A stretch of 64,000 nt of DNA from Acanthochromis polyacanthus (lineage: Eukaryota; Chordata; Actinopteri; Pomacentridae): contig NC_067116.1 in the NCBI RefSeq assembly GCF_021347895.1, positions 32,561,639 through 32,625,638 of the forward strand, given 5' to 3'. The translations under genes were made by a program, and so were the position numbers. A model generated the notes under the pieces. The model did not search any database. It was given only the letters and a program-made list of their open reading frames with translations, and was not told the origin of the DNA. Positions 61,138 through 64,000 of the stretch are shown one piece after another; the stretch's first letter is position 1; the number at the start of each line of letters is the position of its first letter.

Positions 61138-64000
61138 TCAGTCTGTGTTGTCTTCTTCCAGGTCGCTGTCAGGTGAGCTCCTCTGTCTGTACTCTGTAGT
61201 GTTGGACGTGCGTTTCCAGCTGCTGTCTTTCTGACTCCCCATACTGTGCGATCGTCCCAGGTGGGCCAGCCGCTTGGACGACGTTCTCTCCTCGGAGTCC
61301 TCGGCGACGCTGCCGTGAGCTCGCTCGGCGCTGGAGTGGTGGAAGTCGTGCCGCAGGTTCTCCAGATTTAACGCCCAGGGCCCGAGTTTCTGCCAGTTCA
61401 CCCTCTGGAAGGCCATGATGCAGTGGAGGTTACCGCCCACCTGGGAGCCAGAGAGAGACTTTTAGCAATGCACAGTCCCAGATATATTTACATGGACAAA
61501 ACTAATTCAAATAAACAGGAATGAGAATGGGAACCTTTTTGGTTTTGCGGCGCTGGATGCCCCTCTCTGTGTGGCGAATGTCCAGATACTCTGGATTCTG
61601 TGTGTTGAGGTCGGTCACTATGTCCAGCCATCTGCAGAAGGAAGCTCCTGTTAATCCTCTGATACCCAAACATGGAGTGAATTGAGGCAGAGTTTTTCAT
61701 TCTTCTTTTTAAACTATTTATAGCAACTGTCAGATGATCAAAAAACGAATAAGGGTTTTCATTACTTCTCCAAGCACTTACAAACATCACCACTGTATTT
61801 TAAGAACGTTACTAAATTAGGCATTCTTCAACAAACATGAATTTGATTGACATGAACAGGTAAATCACAACAAGAAGCAATTGAGTTTCACTACTATGAC
61901 CTCAAGAATGAACATAAAGGAGAACTATCACCTTTTTAGCAACATAAACAAAAAACGAAAACGTAGAAGATTCGTAAAACTACAGCTTATTGCAGAGTTG
62001 CTGTATTGGTTTGCATTAGATTTTGCAGGTGTTCATTTTAAACTGGGTTAATCTTTAACCTTAACTGCATGAATGCAAGGTAACATAGGTGGCACAACTG
62101 ATTAAGTTACTTATGATGCAGCATTTTGTGTGGGAAAAAGTGACACTTACTGAAGCCCACTGCTGCGTTTTTGCAGCACTGAAAAAAAATCCTCCAAATC
62201 GTGTGTAATATCGGATTTTCATTGTTGAAGTTTTGTTGAAATTAGTCCAATAATGAGATTCAGGAGGCCAGCGGTAGTCTCACTTAGTTCATATTTGTCC
62301 TCTGAGGGGTTGATAAATGTCAGGTTTGTCTACATTCACTCAGGAAAAGGTGCTACTAGACAGCTACTATCAGCAGCTCAACAACAGAAGAATGTAGTAA
62401 AACCTGGACACAGACTTACTTCTTACAGTGAATAGCCGGATGTTTTCTGCTGGGTTCACCAATTAAGATCCAGTACTCCATTTCATTAGTGGGTAGAGGG
62501 CCTCTTCACACAAAAATACAACAATACTCATCATAAAAACAAGCAGTCGATTGATTGAATCATCAGTAAACAGACAAATCGACTAATTTGATCGTCTTTT
62601 CAGGAGAGACATTCAAGTACATGTCTTTTTAATGTAGTTTGATATTTTAAAATATTTTACCTCCAGAACACATCTTCTTTCAGAGAAGTGGAAAGAAAGC
62701 ATTTAAAGTACACATTTAGGTGCATATTTTACTATAATGTCTCTATTCGTGTCTGTAGATATAAATTATAATACACATCTTTAAAGGTTTCTTCCTCAAA
62801 ATTCCTTTCTCCCCCTCATACTCTAAATCTAAACTTCAGTTGCACCAAACTTTCCAGTTTTATTCTCAGTGTACAGAAGGCTTTGTTCATACATCATTCA
62901 TAGCCTGGTTTAAAGATCATTTTATTGACTTAAAAACATGGTGAAAGTTTATTTTTGTAATCTTCAAAGGCATTTATAATTCATGGAGTGATAAAAGAGA
63001 TAAAATGCCCTCTGTAAAAGCCTTTGACTCTAATATGTCGCCAACAAGACAAGAATTTTGCTTCCTGCTTCATCAAGTATTCAGAATTACTGTTCTACAA
63101 GTGGAAATTAAGCCTTCTTAGATATATAATATTTCCATTTTTAAACGCACACTTAAGAAAAAAAGAATAATTGCCTGATTGTAAGTAATGAACTTGGTAA
63201 GTTTCATGGTGATATCTACTAGTTAAACTTCTCACCAGTTTCACCTGTACTGTTCCTTTAAAAGAAATATCTCATCCCAGCTTCTCATATGAGATGGTTT
63301 TTTGCTCTTCTCAGTTTTAGATCATTGTCAACTGAAAGGTTTTGGTTTCTTTACAGTTAGATGGACAAAATCTTGTAAAAACTGGAAACATTTTGTTGGC
63401 TGTATCAGACATTTTGTTGACTAAACAATATTCTAAGAAGACAATCCAGAAAATATAACGATCAGTTCTAACTGCATTGCTGTGATCTACCTGTAAGCCT
63501 TTGCTGCTTTGAGCGGCGTAGCTTCGAAGCCGACTGGGCAGAAGTAGTGGTTCTGACAGTGATAAATGTAGGCCATCGTCTCATCCTTCAGCCCTTGTGT
63601 CAGTTTCATCAGCGCTCCTTCAGCTGAGAACAACGAGGAGGTTATTTCTTCTGCTGAGTCTGCTCATGAGCAGACACGGGGTTGATGGTGACAGCTGAGC
63701 CACTCACCTGTCTCTCCTGCCGTTTTGTGTTTCCCGTGAGGTTTGTACAGAATATAGGAGCAGCCTCGCACTCGGAAATTGTCGTTGATTTGTCTGAACC
63801 ACCTGCAGGAAAAACGCACCCATTTCAGAGCTGTGCAAAAATCCCTTTCTGATATTTTAAAGAGCCTAAAGTCCATTTTGTGTACCGCATCAGTGTAGCG
63901 TTGCCTGTGAAGGGACCAAACTTGATTTCTTCAAAAGGCGGCTGAAACCCCAGAATGTGCAGAGCCTCCTCCTGAGAGATGGGCGGAAGACTGGCAACGC
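61138..64000 (-). CDS. bivm: BIVM, C-terminal part (continues past the window)
   Basis: Basic immunoglobulin-like variable motif-containing protein is a conserved animal protein of unclear biochemical role. Six exons are visible on the minus strand, 5' to 3': 64000-63886 (cut by the window edge), 63802-63708, 63617-63491, 62503-62420, 61631-61535, 61440-61138. Recognisable segments are [106 protein letters not shown] and [16 protein letters not shown]. The last exon encodes a Ser/Arg/Glu-rich tail with the LGRSHSMG motif and ends DLEEDNTD. All visible frames and intron phases agree, with no indels. One donor is unusual (AAAAAG|GTTCCC after 61535). The N-terminal half lies to the right of the window. 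Confidence 0.93.

Overview
The window is vertebrate nuclear DNA, almost certainly from a ray-finned (teleost) fish. Genes are split into short exons with GT-AG introns, the encoded proteins match vertebrate families, and the repeats are typical of fish: Tc1/mariner transposons, a tRNA-headed SINE with a GGAT tail, TTAA-flanked miniature elements, a non-LTR retrotransposon relic and GT microsatellites. No bacterial, viral or CRISPR features were seen.

Four protein-coding genes can be read by joining exons. (1) atp1b1 (+), Na,K-ATPase beta-1 subunit, six exons between 18064 and 27228, reading frame intact. (2) nme7 (-), DM10 plus two nucleoside-diphosphate-kinase domains, twelve exons between 51302 and 28368. 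(3) A homocysteine S-methyltransferase gene (+), eight exons between 52028 and 56730. (4) bivm (-), C-terminal six exons from 61138 past the right edge. atp1b1 and nme7 are tail to tail, with poly(A) signals that imply overlapping 3' ends. nme7 and the methyltransferase gene are head to head with about 725 bp between start codons. nme7 and the methyltransferase carry many single-base indels in otherwise well conserved exons with good splice sites. These look more like local sequence errors than decay.

Layout: 1-13000 is intergenic, with a SINE pair, a full-length but frameshifted Tc1 element (8290-9926) and an A-rich low-complexity array. 13000-17400 is a degenerate tandem repeat array interrupted by a TTAA-flanked element and a RecQ-helicase-like fragment. 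17640-18063 is the GC-rich atp1b1 promoter region. 18158-23598 is atp1b1 intron 1, holding a second TTAA-flanked element. 29071-38054 is a 9-kb nme7 intron with a Mutator-like miniature element and a second, uninterrupted Tc1 copy (34120-35744). 39161-47612 holds nme7 exons with two Tc1 relics and a LINE relic. 50700-55000 has three T-rich arrays around the methyltransferase exons. 56731-61137 is mostly bivm 3' flank with a long GT microsatellite.

I found no convincing new biological system. The points most worth checking are the intact young Tc1 copy, the tandem array beside the atp1b1 promoter with its paralogous empty site, the GC-AG intron in atp1b1, and the indel clusters.
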